Assembly: GCA_005878835.1 (NCBI GenBank)
Contig: VBMV01000059.1
Location: forward strand, 1 to 64,000
Direction: 5' to 3'
DNA from: Gammaproteobacteria bacterium
GTDB lineage: Bacteria; Pseudomonadota; Gammaproteobacteria; Steroidobacterales; Steroidobacteraceae
Length of the DNA: 64,000 nt
Positions within the stretch are counted from its first letter, which is position 1. Every line of letters starts with the position of its first letter. The notes under the pieces were generated by a model. The model was not told the origin of the DNA and did not search any database. It saw only the letters and a program-made list of their open reading frames with translations. Made by a program: the position numbers and the translations under genes. Below are positions 53,969 through 64,000 of this stretch, piece by piece.

Positions 53969-54000
53969 AAAAAAAACCCCAGGTTTTGAGGCCTGGGGTT
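53969..54000 (-). terminator. Intrinsic terminator of the small upstream gene
   Basis: A perfect 9-bp stem with arms AACCCCAGG and CCTGGGGTT, an 8-nt loop, and on the minus strand a run of eight T residues (plus-strand A at 53969-53976). This is a textbook rho-independent terminator for transcription coming from the 54049-54261 gene. It separates that gene from the LemA run. Confidence 0.9.
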
Positions 54001-54048
54001 GATAAGGGCGGACCTTCGATGAAGGGAAGGAAGTCCGCCAGGGGATCT

Positions 54049-54261
54049 TCAGTGCAATCGCGCCCAGTGCAGGATCCGGATGTCCTCACAGTCCAGGTCG
54101 AAGCTCTGTGCCAGCAGCGCGCGCAGCTCACGGTTGGCGCGCGTGTTGCTGAGCGGCTCGCGCAGCTCGACTACGCCGCTCCATTCGCTGCCGCAGGGGG
54201 GGCTTTGCGCCTTGCCGCCGCCGGTGACGAAGTGCGTGTAGTACTTGGTAGCCACGGTCAC
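54049..54261 (-). CDS. Small protein of unknown function (70 aa)
   Basis: 70 aa from GTG 54261; the GTG two codons later is an alternative. The sequence begins TVATKYYTHFVTGGGKAQSPP and ends in a compact acidic/hydrophobic segment (RALLAQSFDLDCEDIRILHW). No signal peptide or membrane helix. I recognise no family. Its reality is supported by a strong terminator about 50 bp past its stop, on the same strand. It stands head to head with greB. Confidence 0.6.
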   Translation of the reverse strand: MTVATKYYTHFVTGGGKAQSPPCGSEWSGVVELREPLSNTRANRELRALLAQSFDLDCEDIRILHWARLH

Positions 54262-54360
54262 AGGTTAGTAGCCCCGCGCGGCATTCGTCCGTGAGATGTT
54301 CCACAGAACCCCCGATTTCTGTTAAAGGGATTGCGACATAATTCACAGGATTTCCGCCCC

Positions 54361-54870
54361 ATGAGTCGCTTAGCGCAAGCGTCGCCGGCGGGCTCGAAGT
54401 ACATCACGCCGGAGGGCGCGCGCCGCCTGCGCCTGGAGCTCGAGCTTCTCTGGCGCGACGAGCGCCCCAGGGTCTGCCAGGCGGTGGCGGCCGCCGCCGC
54501 CCAGGGGGACCGCTCCGAGAACGCCGAGTACACCTACGGCAAGCGCCGCCTGCGGGAAATCGACCGCCGGGTACGCTTCCTGCGCCGGCGGCTCGCGGGC
54601 ATGGTGGTGGTCGATCAGCCGCCCGCCGACCCGGCGCGCGTGTTCTTCGGGGCGTGGGTACTGCTCGAGTCGCAGGACGGAGCCCAGTCACGCTACCGCA
54701 TTGTCGGTCCCGACGAGTTCGACCGCGCCCCCGGCTACATCAGCATGGACTCGCCCCTCGGGCGCGCGTTGCTGCGCAAGACCCTCGACGACGAGGTGAT
54801 CGTGGAGGCTCCCGGGGGCAGCCGCGCGTACGTGATCGTGTCGATCGAGTACCCGCGCGACTCGCCGTGA
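54361..54870 (+). CDS. greB: Transcription elongation factor GreB
   Basis: 169 aa from the ATG at 54361; the ORF-track start ten codons upstream is unlikely. N-terminal coiled coil with KYITPEGARRLRLELELLWRDERP and the acidic tip GDRSENAEYTYGKRRLREIDRRVRFLRRRL, which reaches the RNA polymerase active site. The C-terminal FKBP-like domain has YRIVGPDEFDRAPGYISMDSPLGRALL. The KRRLREIDRR pattern and length distinguish GreB from GreA. It helps backtracked polymerase cleave RNA. Confidence 0.93.
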   Translation: MSRLAQASPAGSKYITPEGARRLRLELELLWRDERPRVCQAVAAAAAQGDRSENAEYTYGKRRLREIDRRVRFLRRRLAGMVVVDQPPADPARVFFGAWVLLESQDGAQSRYRIVGPDEFDRAPGYISMDSPLGRALLRKTLDDEVIVEAPGGSRAYVIVSIEYPRDSP

Positions 54871-54911
54871 GCCAGGCACGCCGGCGGCGCGCCGTTCACG
54901 CCGATCCGCGC

Positions 54912-56336
54912 TCACCAGAGCACGCGGACGTTCTTGAACTGCCAGGGGTCGTTGCGGTCGAGGTCCTCGGGGAACAATCGCTCGCGCTCGTGCAGCGGCG
55001 TCCAATCCGTGTACTCCCCGACCACCGGACCCAGATACGGCATGCAGATCTCGAGATTGCGGCGGAAATCCATCTCATCCGGCTCGATCACACCGAGATT
55101 GGGGTTCTCCATCGCCCACAGCGCCCCGGACAGCACCGCCGCACACACCTGCAGACTCGTGGCATTGTTGTACGGGGCGAGCTTGCGCGCCTCCCCGATC
55201 GACAGTTGCGAGCCGTACCAGTAGGCGTTCTTGCGGTGGCCGGCGAGCAGCACACCCAGCTCGTCGACGCCGCTCAGGATGTCGTCCATGAGGATGCGCT
55301 GGCGCTCCTGCTGCACGTAGTTGCGCCCGGCGAGCTCGTGCACCGACATCACGGCGGAGTCGCACGGGTGATAGGCATAGTGCACCGTGGGCCGGTACGC
55401 CACCTGCATGCCATCGCGCACCGTGAAGTAGTCCGCCATCGAGATGGACTCGCCGTGCGTGATGCACCAGCCGTGGAAATGGCCGGCGCCCGGCGTCCAG
55501 GTGCGCACGCGGGTGCCGGCGCCGGGCTGCGTCAGGTAGATCGCCGCCAGGCAGCCGGAGTCATGGCGCTTGCCGTCGCGCGGAAAGTTGCGCTCGTGCG
55601 TGCCCCAGCCCATCTCGCACGGCTGCGAGCCCTCGCCGACGAAGCCGTCGATCGACCAGGTGTTGACGAATTCGCCCGGCTGCTTCGGCTGGCCCGGGAT
55701 CTGCGTGTCGCGCTCGGCGATGTGGATGACTCTCACGCCGAGGCGGCGGGCCAGCTCGCCCCACTCGGCGCGCGAGCTGGGCTTGCCGGCCTCCACCTTG
55801 GTGTCGGCGGCGATGTTCAGCAGCGCCTGCTTCACGAAGTGCGACACCAGGCCCGGGTTGGCGCCGTGAGTGAGCACCGCGGTGGGAGCGCGCGCATTGC
55901 CGGCCCGCAACGCCAGCGCCTCCTCGCGCAGCACGTAATTGGTGCGCCGGGCGGCGGGGACGGTCGGGTCGGTGTAGCCGCCCGGCCAGGGCTCGATGCA
56001 CGTGTCCAGGTACATCGCGCCCTTTTCCCAGCACAGCTTGATGAGCGCGACGCTCGACACCTCGACCGAGACGTTGATGAGGAAATCCCCGCGCCCCAGC
56101 AGCGGATTGAGCACGCGGCGGTAGTTCTCGCGCGTGAGCCGCTCCTTGACGAACTTGACGCCGTACCTTGCGGCCTCCTCGTTCCCCTTGTCCTCCGCGG
56201 TCACGATCGTGAGGCGCTCGGGCGCAATGCCGATGTGCCGCAGGATCAGCGGCAGCACGCCCTGGCCGATGCTGCCAAAACCCACGAACAGGATCCGTCC
56301 TGGAAACTCGAGAAGAATCTTGTCATTGCTGCTCAT
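54912..56336 (-). CDS. Homospermidine synthase
   Basis: 474 aa, matching the roughly 475-residue bacterial enzyme. NAD-dependent and saccharopine-dehydrogenase-like; it joins aminobutyl groups from putrescine (or spermidine) to make homospermidine. Visible motifs: the Rossmann start RILFVGFGSIGQGVLPLI, INVSVEVSSVALIKLCWEKGAMYLDTCIEPWPGGY, AVLTHGANPGLVSHFVKQAL, IHIAERDTQIPG, FVNTWSIDGFVGEGSQPCEMGWGTHE and PYNNATSLQVCAAVL. speA, the first step towards agmatine and putrescine, lies 2 kb away. A GST gene precedes it on the same strand. Confidence 0.95.
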   Translation of the reverse strand: MSSNDKILLEFPGRILFVGFGSIGQGVLPLILRHIGIAPERLTIVTAEDKGNEEAARYGVKFVKERLTRENYRRVLNPLLGRGDFLINVSVEVSSVALIKLCWEKGAMYLDTCIEPWPGGYTDPTVPAARRTNYVLREEALALRAGNARAPTAVLTHGANPGLVSHFVKQALLNIAADTKVEAGKPSSRAEWGELARRLGVRVIHIAERDTQIPGQPKQPGEFVNTWSIDGFVGEGSQPCEMGWGTHERNFPRDGKRHDSGCLAAIYLTQPGAGTRVRTWTPGAGHFHGWCITHGESISMADYFTVRDGMQVAYRPTVHYAYHPCDSAVMSVHELAGRNYVQQERQRILMDDILSGVDELGVLLAGHRKNAYWYGSQLSIGEARKLAPYNNATSLQVCAAVLSGALWAMENPNLGVIEPDEMDFRRNLEICMPYLGPVVGEYTDWTPLHERERLFPEDLDRNDPWQFKNVRVLW

Positions 56337-56436
56337 GATGCGGCTTCAGTTCTCCCTTTGCGCCACGCAGGCGCGCGGCTATGAAGGGTATCATTCGCGC
56401 GGCGCAATTTCCGCGCTTGCCTTCTTGAGCGGTCGT

Positions 56437-57096
56437 TCAGCGCCAGTGAGGAGGATAGGTGCGCTCGTAGCCGGGCAGGGCCGCGACGCGCGCGAGCCAG
56501 CGGCCGAGCGACGGATAGTTCACCTCCACCGGCATGAAGCGCGAGGACAGCTCGCGCGCCTGCGGGCGCTCGAGCGCGCGCTTCAGCAGCTGGATGCCGG
56601 GAAAGATGACCATGTCGACCGCCGAGCAGGCATCGCCCACGATCCAGTCGGACTTCGACAGCCGTCCCTCGATGGTGCGCGCCTCGTTGGCGACCGCGTG
56701 CAACGCGTCCGTGATCTCATCGCCGGACAGATCCGCGTTGCCCTGAAATACCCCGGAGGCGATGGCGGTGAGCCGCGGCTCGATGTACGCCTGGTATTCG
56801 CAGATGACGCGCATGATGGTGCCGGCTTCCTCGGGCGTGCGGCCGAAGATCGGCGGCTGCGGGTACTTCAGGTCCAGGTAGTACAGGATCGCGAGCGACT
56901 CGAAGCACACGTAATCCCCGTCCTTGAGCACCGGCACGCGGCCGCGGGGATTGAGCGCCAGCATCTGCGGAGACTTGTGCTCCTGTTTGGAGAACTGCAG
57001 CAGGTGGCTCACGTAAGGCAGACGCTTGTACTCGAGCGCCAGCAACACGCGCCAGGCGAAGGGACTGCCACTGCCCCAGAAAAGCTCGATTGTCAT
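56437..57096 (-). CDS. Glutathione S-transferase family protein
   Basis: 219 aa from the ATG at 57096 ([24 protein letters not shown]); the ORF-track start is upstream. The thioredoxin-like N-domain is followed by the conserved [30 protein letters not shown] (cis-Pro and ES motif) and an all-helical C-domain. The SPFAW motif places the catalytic Ser/Tyr region as in theta- or Ure2-like classes. Substrate unknown. Confidence 0.92.
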   Translation of the reverse strand: MTIELFWGSGSPFAWRVLLALEYKRLPYVSHLLQFSKQEHKSPQMLALNPRGRVPVLKDGDYVCFESLAILYYLDLKYPQPPIFGRTPEEAGTIMRVICEYQAYIEPRLTAIASGVFQGNADLSGDEITDALHAVANEARTIEGRLSKSDWIVGDACSAVDMVIFPGIQLLKRALERPQARELSSRFMPVEVNYPSLGRWLARVAALPGYERTYPPHWR

Positions 57097-57191
57097 CGTG
57101 CCCCCGCGCCGAGGTGGTAGCTTCGATTGTAACGACAACCGCACAACGCCGAAAATGCATGCCAGCCGCCAAGCATAAGGACCGCCCCGCC

Positions 57192-58061
57192 ATGCCGACG
57201 ACGCTGATCGAGCCAGCTGCGCTGCGCGCGCATCTCGCCGATCCCGACTGGGTGATCGTCGACTGCCGTTTCGAGCTCGCGCGCCCTGAGTGGAGCGCGC
57301 TCGCCTGGGCCGCCGGACACATTCCAAACGCGCTGTACGCCCATCTGGATCGTGATCTGTCCGGAGCGCGCACCGCGCTCACGGGCCGCCATCCATTGCC
57401 GGCGATCGCGGCGCTCAGCGCCACGTTCGGGCGCTGGGGCATAGATAAAGAGGTGCAGGTCGTGGCCTACGACCAGGGCGTGGGCGCCTATGCCGCGCGG
57501 CTGTGGTGGCTGCTGCGCTGGCTCGGACATGAGCGGGCGGCGGTGCTCGACGGCGGCATCGGCGCGTGGGAGCGTGCCGGGTTGCCGCTCGAGGCGGCCG
57601 TCACCGTGCGCGCGCCACGGCGCTTCATGGCCGCCCCCGCCGAGGCTCTGGTGGTGACGACGCCGGCGCTCGCGCGCCTCGTCGCCGCCGGCGCCCTCAC
57701 GCGCGGGGAGCTGACGCTCGTGGACGCGCGCAGCGCCGATCGCTTCGCCGGTGAGAACGAGACGCTCGACCCGGTCGCGGGCCACATCCCCGGCGCGCGT
57801 AACCATCCGTTCGCGGGCAATCTTGATGCGCACGGGCGCTTCCTTGCCGCGCCCGAGCTGCGCCGGCGCTGGGCCGGTACGCTGCGCGAGCGCGCGCCAC
57901 AGACGCTGATTGCGATGTGCGGCTCCGGCGTCACGGCCTGCCACAACCTGCTCGCGCTCGAAGCCGCGGGGCTTCCCGGCGCGCGGCTCTACGCGGGGTC
58001 GTGGAGCGAGTGGATCCGCGATCCGGCGCGACCGGTGGCACGGGGTGGGGAAACTTCCTGA
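57192..58061 (+). CDS. Thiosulfate / 3-mercaptopyruvate sulfurtransferase (rhodanese)
   Basis: 289 aa from the ATG at 57192. Two tandem rhodanese domains: the first inactive ([28 protein letters not shown]), the second with the cysteine loop [13 protein letters not shown] and [14 protein letters not shown]. The CGSGVTA loop resembles SseA-type 3-mercaptopyruvate sulfurtransferases. It transfers sulfane sulfur to thiol acceptors or cyanide in the cytosol. It is divergent from the GST gene and ends 44 bp before the speA start. Confidence 0.93.
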   Translation: MPTTLIEPAALRAHLADPDWVIVDCRFELARPEWSALAWAAGHIPNALYAHLDRDLSGARTALTGRHPLPAIAALSATFGRWGIDKEVQVVAYDQGVGAYAARLWWLLRWLGHERAAVLDGGIGAWERAGLPLEAAVTVRAPRRFMAAPAEALVVTTPALARLVAAGALTRGELTLVDARSADRFAGENETLDPVAGHIPGARNHPFAGNLDAHGRFLAAPELRRRWAGTLRERAPQTLIAMCGSGVTACHNLLALEAAGLPGARLYAGSWSEWIRDPARPVARGGETS

Positions 58062-58105
58062 CGGGACACTCTTCCTGGTCGCGCAATTTTGATATAACGC
58101 GCCCC

Positions 58106-60085
<1,980 letters not shown>

Positions 60086-60092
60086 CCCGGCG

Positions 60093-60245
60093 CTAGAGAC
60101 GTACGCCGAACAGCGCCAGCAGCGCGAGCACGATGAACGCGCCGGCGGCGGCGCGGTGCACCCACTTGAGCGGCAGGGCCTTCGCCGCCGCCTCCCCCAA
60201 CAGCACCACCGGCACATCCGCCAGCATCATGCCGAGGGTGGTGCC
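60093..60245 (-). pseudogene. C-terminal remnant of a TMEM165/GDT1 (UPF0016) family protein
   Basis: Residues 56-105 of the ORF 60093-60410 read GTTLGMMLADVPVVLLGEAA, then an LPLKWVH run and a final hydrophobic helix, which is the end of UPF0016 membrane proteins. The N-terminal half, with its two E-x-G-D-K/R motifs, is missing, and the 55 residues before the match are low-complexity and unrelated. A full protein would be about 190 residues. I read it as a 5'-deleted pseudogene of a divalent-cation (probably manganese) exporter. It lies in a 440-bp gap between speA and the RRM gene; 60246-60524 shows nothing else that I recognise. Confidence 0.72.
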
Positions 60246-60524
60246 GGCACTTGGTTTGCGTCCCGCAAAGGCCGGGAGTAGCATGCCAAGTGCGTTCGTA
60301 TCCGTCGTGGATGAGTGCGCTTTGTCGAATGTGTTGACTTCATCTCCCGCCTCGCGCTTCTCATCCGTGCGCGAACGCAGGTGCAGGCCGCTGGCCCAAG
60401 CGCTGCGCATTGACTGACCGCCGATCGTGTGCCTTGAAGCCTTGACCTGTTTGACTGTTCACGCGGTACATGCGACCGACCCGTGCGGCTCGCCGCTGTC
60501 CGCTTTTGCAAGAGAGACTTCCTG

Positions 60525-60806
60525 ATGACGACGATTTACGTGGGCAACCTGCCCTTCAACGCCACCGAGCAGGACGTGAAGGCCCTGTTTGAACGTCACG
60601 GCAAAGTGGAATCGGTGAAGCTCATCAACGACCGGGAAACCGGCAAACCGCGTGGTTTCGGATTCGTCGACATGCCCCAGGCCGAGGCGCAGAGCGCGAT
60701 CCAGGCCCTGAACGGCTTTCAGATGAACGGCCGGCCGCTGCGCGTCAACGAAGCACAGGAGCGCCCACAACGCCCCCGCCAGGGTGGCGGTCCGTTCCGC
60801 CGCTGA
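60525..60806 (+). CDS. RRM-domain RNA-binding protein
   Basis: 93 aa from the ATG at 60525; the ORF-track start 14 codons upstream has no support. Single RNA recognition motif with RNP2 TIYVGNLPF and RNP1 RGFGFVDM, and a short basic, glycine-rich tail (RPRQGGGPFRR). Such small RRM proteins are often cold-induced and help RNA folding. A strong terminator follows 25 bp after the stop. Confidence 0.95.
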   Translation: MTTIYVGNLPFNATEQDVKALFERHGKVESVKLINDRETGKPRGFGFVDMPQAEAQSAIQALNGFQMNGRPLRVNEAQERPQRPRQGGGPFRR

Positions 60807-60831
60807 GCATTTGCGCAACTTTGCGGGACAG

Positions 60832-60858
60832 GAAAACCCCGCCGTGCGCGGGGTTTTC
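60832..60858 (+). terminator. Intrinsic terminator after the RRM gene
   Basis: Perfect 11-bp stem with arms GAAAACCCCGC and GCGGGGTTTTC, a 5-nt loop, and TTT just after the stem, about 25 bp downstream of the RRM stop. Read the other way it is also A/T-flanked, so it may work in both directions. Confidence 0.9.
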
Positions 60859-60918
60859 TTTGGCGCACGCCCGCTGCCGTGCGCGGGACGTGCTCACCTG
60901 AAGCGAGGATGACCGACG

Positions 60919-61749
60919 ATGTTCGCCAACCCGAGACTGGCCGCAGCCACCATCGCCAGCGCGGTGCTGCTGGCCGCGTGCGCGGCCAACAACTCGCGCC
61001 AGACCACCGCCGCGGCGCTCACGGCCATCCTGGCGACCGACACGCGCTCGCAGGAGAACCGCGCGCGCGACGTCTACCGCCATCCGAAGGAAACGCTGCT
61101 GTTCTTCGGCCTGCGGCCCGAGATGAGCGTGCTGGAGGTGTGGCCGGAGCCGGGCTGGTATACGGAGGTGATCGCGCCGCTGGTGCGCGACAAGGGCAAA
61201 TACTACGCCGCGGTCATTGCGGCGGACCCCGAGAGCACGTACATCACGCAGCGTCTGGAGAAGTACCGCCAGGCGCTGGCCGCGCACCCGGAGCTCTACG
61301 ATCGCGTCGCGGTGGTGACCTTCCCGGCGGACGGCGGCGATGCCGTGCCGCCGGCATCGGTCGACATGGTCGTGACCTTCCGCAACATTCACAACTGGAT
61401 GGGGCGTGACATGGCCGCTCAGGCGTTCGCCACCATGTACCGCGCCCTCAAGCCCGGGGGCGTGCTGGGCGTGGTCGAGCACCGCGGCAATCCCGCCGTG
61501 GCGCAGGACCCGAAGGCGAAGAGCGGCTACGTCAACGAGGACTATGCGATCAGGCTGATCGAAGCACAGGGCTTCAGGCTGGTCGCCAAGTCCCAGGTGA
61601 ACGCCAACCCGAAGGACACCAAGGACTACGAGCAGGGAGTGTGGACCCTGCCGCCCACCTACCGCCTGGGCGAGAAAGACCGCGACAAGTACGCCGCCAT
61701 CGGCGAGAGCGACCGCTTCACGCTGCGGTTCGTGAAACCGCTGAAGTAG
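60919..61749 (+). CDS. Lipoprotein with class I methyltransferase-like fold
   Basis: 276 aa. The signal peptide ends in a lipobox (AVLLAACAAN, Cys at about 21), so the protein should be exported and lipid-anchored. The rest is a SAM-methyltransferase-like domain of the COG4798 type: LEVWPEPGWYTEVIAPLV replaces the usual E-x-G-x-G-x-G loop, followed by VVTFRNIHNWMG, FATMYRALKPGGVLGVVEHR and ESDRFTLRFVKP. As SAM is cytosolic, the anchored location is puzzling and the reaction unknown. Confidence 0.85.
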   Translation: MFANPRLAAATIASAVLLAACAANNSRQTTAAALTAILATDTRSQENRARDVYRHPKETLLFFGLRPEMSVLEVWPEPGWYTEVIAPLVRDKGKYYAAVIAADPESTYITQRLEKYRQALAAHPELYDRVAVVTFPADGGDAVPPASVDMVVTFRNIHNWMGRDMAAQAFATMYRALKPGGVLGVVEHRGNPAVAQDPKAKSGYVNEDYAIRLIEAQGFRLVAKSQVNANPKDTKDYEQGVWTLPPTYRLGEKDRDKYAAIGESDRFTLRFVKPLK

Positions 61750-61752
61750 CCC

Positions 61753-63843
61753 TCACCACATGTCGCGCAGCCGCGCCGCGATGTCCATGCTCAGCGGTGC
61801 GCCGCTGTCGCGCAGAGCATCGCCGCCGGGGAGCGGCGCTGCGTGGAAGGCGAGCGCTGCGAGCGTCTTGTGCACCTTCTCGGTCATGAAGCGGCTGCGT
61901 CCGCCGTACACGTGCGCATCCGCCTGTCGTGACTGGTGGGTGAGATGAAACTTGAGCGGCACGATCAGGAGCAGGTCGTTCTGCGCGCGGGTGAGCGCGA
62001 CGTACAACAGCCGCCGCTCCTCCTCGATGAGCTCGGGTTTGCCGGTGGAGAACTCGGAAGGAAAGGTGCCATCCACGACGTTCAGCACGTAGACGGTGTC
62101 CCACTCCATGCCCTTCGCCGAATGGATGGTCGACAGCACCAGGTAGTCCTCATCGAGGCTCGGGCGGCCGGCGAGGTCGCTGGTGGCGTGCGGCGGATCG
62201 AGTGTGAGCTCGGTGAGGAAGCGTTCGCGCGACGGATACTGCCCCGATAGCGCCTCCAGCTGCTCGAGGTCCCCGAGCCGGGTGTGGAACTGCTCGTACA
62301 AGCGCTCGCAGTGCGGCCGGTACCATTCACGCGCCAGCTGCAGCTGCCCGGGCCAGGGCCGCTGCGCATCCCCGAGCGACTGCATGAGCTCGATCAGCCG
62401 CCGCCACTCGAGCTCCCCGGTCTCAGGCGGGCTGAAGGCCTTGAGCGCCTCGAAGGAGTGCGCTCCCGCCTCCAGCTGCTCGATCGCGGCGCGTGCGTTG
62501 ACCGGTCCCATCCCCGGCAGCAGCTGCAGGGTGCGGAACGCCGCCAGGGTGTTGCGCGGGTTGTCCGCCCAGCGCAGCACCGCCAGCAGGTCCTTCACGT
62601 GCGCCGCCTCGAGAAACCGCAGCCCGCCGTACTTCACGAACGGCACCTTGCGCTTCGCCAGCTCCACCTCCAGCAGGTCGCTGTGGCTTGCGCTGCGGAA
62701 CAGCACCGCCTGGCGCTTGAGCGGCACGTTCGCCTCGCGCCGCCTGAGCACCTCCTGGCACACGTATTCCGCCTGCGACTGCAGCTCGTCAACCGTGACG
62801 AGGCGCGGCCGCGTGCCCTCACCGCGTACCGACAGCAGGTACTTGCGATGCTGTCGCGGCGCCTCGGCCATGAGCGCGTTGGCGACGTCGAGCACCTGCT
62901 GGGTGGAGCGGTAGTTCTGCGCCAGCGTGACCACTTCGGCGGCTGGCTGGAAGCGCTCCGCAAAGCCGAGAATGTTTTCCACGGCGGCGGCGCGGAAGGA
63001 GTAGATCGCCTGGGCGTCGTCGCCGACCGCCGCCAGTCCCGCGCCGTCGGGCTTCAGCGCGTGCAGGATGTCGGCCTGCAGTCGGTTGGTGTCCTGGTAC
63101 TCGTCGACCAGCACGTGATCGAAGTGCGCGCCGATGTGCTGCGCCAGGCGTGGCTCGGACATCATCGCGTGCCAGTACAGCAGCAGGTCGTCGTAATCGA
63201 GGAGGCTCGCGTGCTGCTTCTGCTCCACGTACGCGCGGTACAAGCGCGTGAGCTCCTGCTCCCATTGCGCGCACCACGGGTAGTGCCGCTGCAGCGTCTC
63301 CTGCAGCGCGGTGTTGGTGTTGACGCGGTTGGAGTAGATCTGCAGGCAGGTCTCCTTGCGCGGGAAGCGCTGCTCCTTGCCCGCCAGCCCCAGCTCCTGG
63401 CGCAGACTGTCGATGAGGTCCGCGGCATCGGCGCGATCGATGACGCTGAAGTGCGGGTCGAGCTGCAGGTGCGGCGCGTAGTGCCGCAGCAGGCGGTTGC
63501 CGATGGAATGAAAGGTACCCGTCCAGCTCAGGCGTTGGGCGATGCTGTGGCTGACGCCGCCCAGGGGTTCGTTGAGCGCCTGGCGCGTGATTTCCTGCGC
63601 CCGGCGGCGCATCTCGGTGGCCGCGCGGCGCGTGAAAGTCAACATCATGATGCGGGCCGGATCCACGCCGTGGATCACCAGGTGAGCCACGCGATGCGCC
63701 AGCGTGTCGGTCTTGCCGGTGCCCGCGCCGGCGACGATCAGCAGCGGCCCAGCGCGGTAACCCTTCTCGGGCAGCGCCTGCCCATGGGTCACCGCCTTGC
63801 GCTGTGCGGGGTTGAGTTTTTCCAGGTGTGCTGCGGTGGCCAT
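61753..63843 (-). CDS. UvrD/Rep-like superfamily I 3'-5' DNA helicase
   Basis: 696 aa. SF1A motifs in order: Q motif (LNPAQRKAVTHG), Walker A VAGAGTGKTDTL, TFTRRAATEM, DYDDLLLYW, Walker B HVLVDEYQDTN, GDDAQAIYSFRAA, LAQNYRST, TIHSAKGMEWDTVYV and YVALTRAQNDL. Length and the 1B/2B insertions resemble UvrD or Rep/PcrA, but the C-terminus has a distinct arrangement (HQSRQADAHVYGGRSRFM). Probable roles: DNA repair, or removing proteins from DNA ahead of forks. Its 3' end meets the convergent methyltransferase-like gene 3 bp away. Confidence 0.93.
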   Translation of the reverse strand: MATAAHLEKLNPAQRKAVTHGQALPEKGYRAGPLLIVAGAGTGKTDTLAHRVAHLVIHGVDPARIMMLTFTRRAATEMRRRAQEITRQALNEPLGGVSHSIAQRLSWTGTFHSIGNRLLRHYAPHLQLDPHFSVIDRADAADLIDSLRQELGLAGKEQRFPRKETCLQIYSNRVNTNTALQETLQRHYPWCAQWEQELTRLYRAYVEQKQHASLLDYDDLLLYWHAMMSEPRLAQHIGAHFDHVLVDEYQDTNRLQADILHALKPDGAGLAAVGDDAQAIYSFRAAAVENILGFAERFQPAAEVVTLAQNYRSTQQVLDVANALMAEAPRQHRKYLLSVRGEGTRPRLVTVDELQSQAEYVCQEVLRRREANVPLKRQAVLFRSASHSDLLEVELAKRKVPFVKYGGLRFLEAAHVKDLLAVLRWADNPRNTLAAFRTLQLLPGMGPVNARAAIEQLEAGAHSFEALKAFSPPETGELEWRRLIELMQSLGDAQRPWPGQLQLAREWYRPHCERLYEQFHTRLGDLEQLEALSGQYPSRERFLTELTLDPPHATSDLAGRPSLDEDYLVLSTIHSAKGMEWDTVYVLNVVDGTFPSEFSTGKPELIEEERRLLYVALTRAQNDLLLIVPLKFHLTHQSRQADAHVYGGRSRFMTEKVHKTLAALAFHAAPLPGGDALRDSGAPLSMDIAARLRDMW

Positions 63844-63975
63844 GGCTGCGCAGGCGGACTATACCTGCGGCCAACATCGGCTGGCGACCCAACGGCGCGC
63901 ACTGCGCCGCACCGCACACAACCGCGACACACGGCGCGGGTGCGCCGCCCGGCGGGCTGCGGTTAGGATGGCGGC

Positions 63976-64000
63976 ATGAAGCCCGACCGGCAGACCCTGC
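63976..64000 (+). CDS. Possible start of a gene cut by the window edge
   Basis: ATG at 63976 begins MKPDRQTL and runs off the end. An AGGA element is about eight bases upstream, and the helicase gene diverges from this point, leaving 132 bp for promoters. Only eight codons are visible, so no function can be suggested. Confidence 0.35.

Overview
The window looks like chromosomal DNA of a high-GC Gram-negative gammaproteobacterium. The evidence is an LPS core module (waaA, kdkA, a family 9 heptosyltransferase), TolC, LemA, DsbD, the dusB-fis pair, and a trxA-rho pair next to rhlB. Gene content and codon use resemble the Xanthomonadales / Nevskiales / Steroidobacterales part of the class; this placement is an inference from gene content, not from a marker tree. 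I saw no rRNA, tRNA, CRISPR array or transposase. Nearly all of the sequence is coding. Most ORF-track lines are antisense or out-of-frame shadows caused by high GC.

Layout. 1-1287: start of a PAS-GGDEF signalling protein cut by the window edge. 1.5-8 kb: a protein-isoaspartate-methyltransferase-like gene, tolC, the Kdo transferase / Kdo kinase pair, a heptosyltransferase, a ribbon-helix-helix/PIN toxin-antitoxin pair and a DUF6165 gene. 8-15.3 kb: a large secreted BNR-propeller protein, a zinc-finger protein with glnE, and a beta-helix-like lipoprotein. 15.4-20.4 kb: groESL with a CIRCE-like operator and its own terminator, then dsbD with a TlpA-like thioredoxin. 20.5-29.5 kb: a compact housekeeping run, aroQ-accB-accC-prmA-DUF3426-dusB-fis-purH-purD. 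29.5-37.3 kb: an outer-membrane-like protein, rho-trxA, rhlB, a YdcH-like protein, an MscS channel, arfB, a MazEF pair and DUF2214.

37.3-44.3 kb holds a four-gene envelope cluster: DUF1302 barrel, DUF1329, YCF48-like propeller and an RND/MMPL-type permease. 44.4-48.7 kb: an alpha/beta hydrolase divergent from a fused hydantoinase/5-oxoprolinase. 48.7-53.8 kb is an unusual co-directional run: LemA, two TPM-domain proteins, a LysM/L,D-transpeptidase lipoprotein, a 53-residue coiled-coil protein absent from the ORF track, and a phage-type tail sheath with no other tail gene nearby. 54-60 kb: a small orphan gene with its own terminator, greB, homospermidine synthase, a GST, a rhodanese and speA (a partial polyamine pathway). 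60-64 kb: a decayed membrane-protein fragment, an RRM protein, a lipoprotein with a methyltransferase fold and a UvrD/Rep-like helicase.

The points most worth a second look are the orphan tail-sheath operon, the DUF1302/DUF1329/YCF48/RND module, the two toxin-antitoxin loci with matching leaderless promoter-operator designs, and the basic N-terminal extension of Rho, whose start overlaps the trxA stop.
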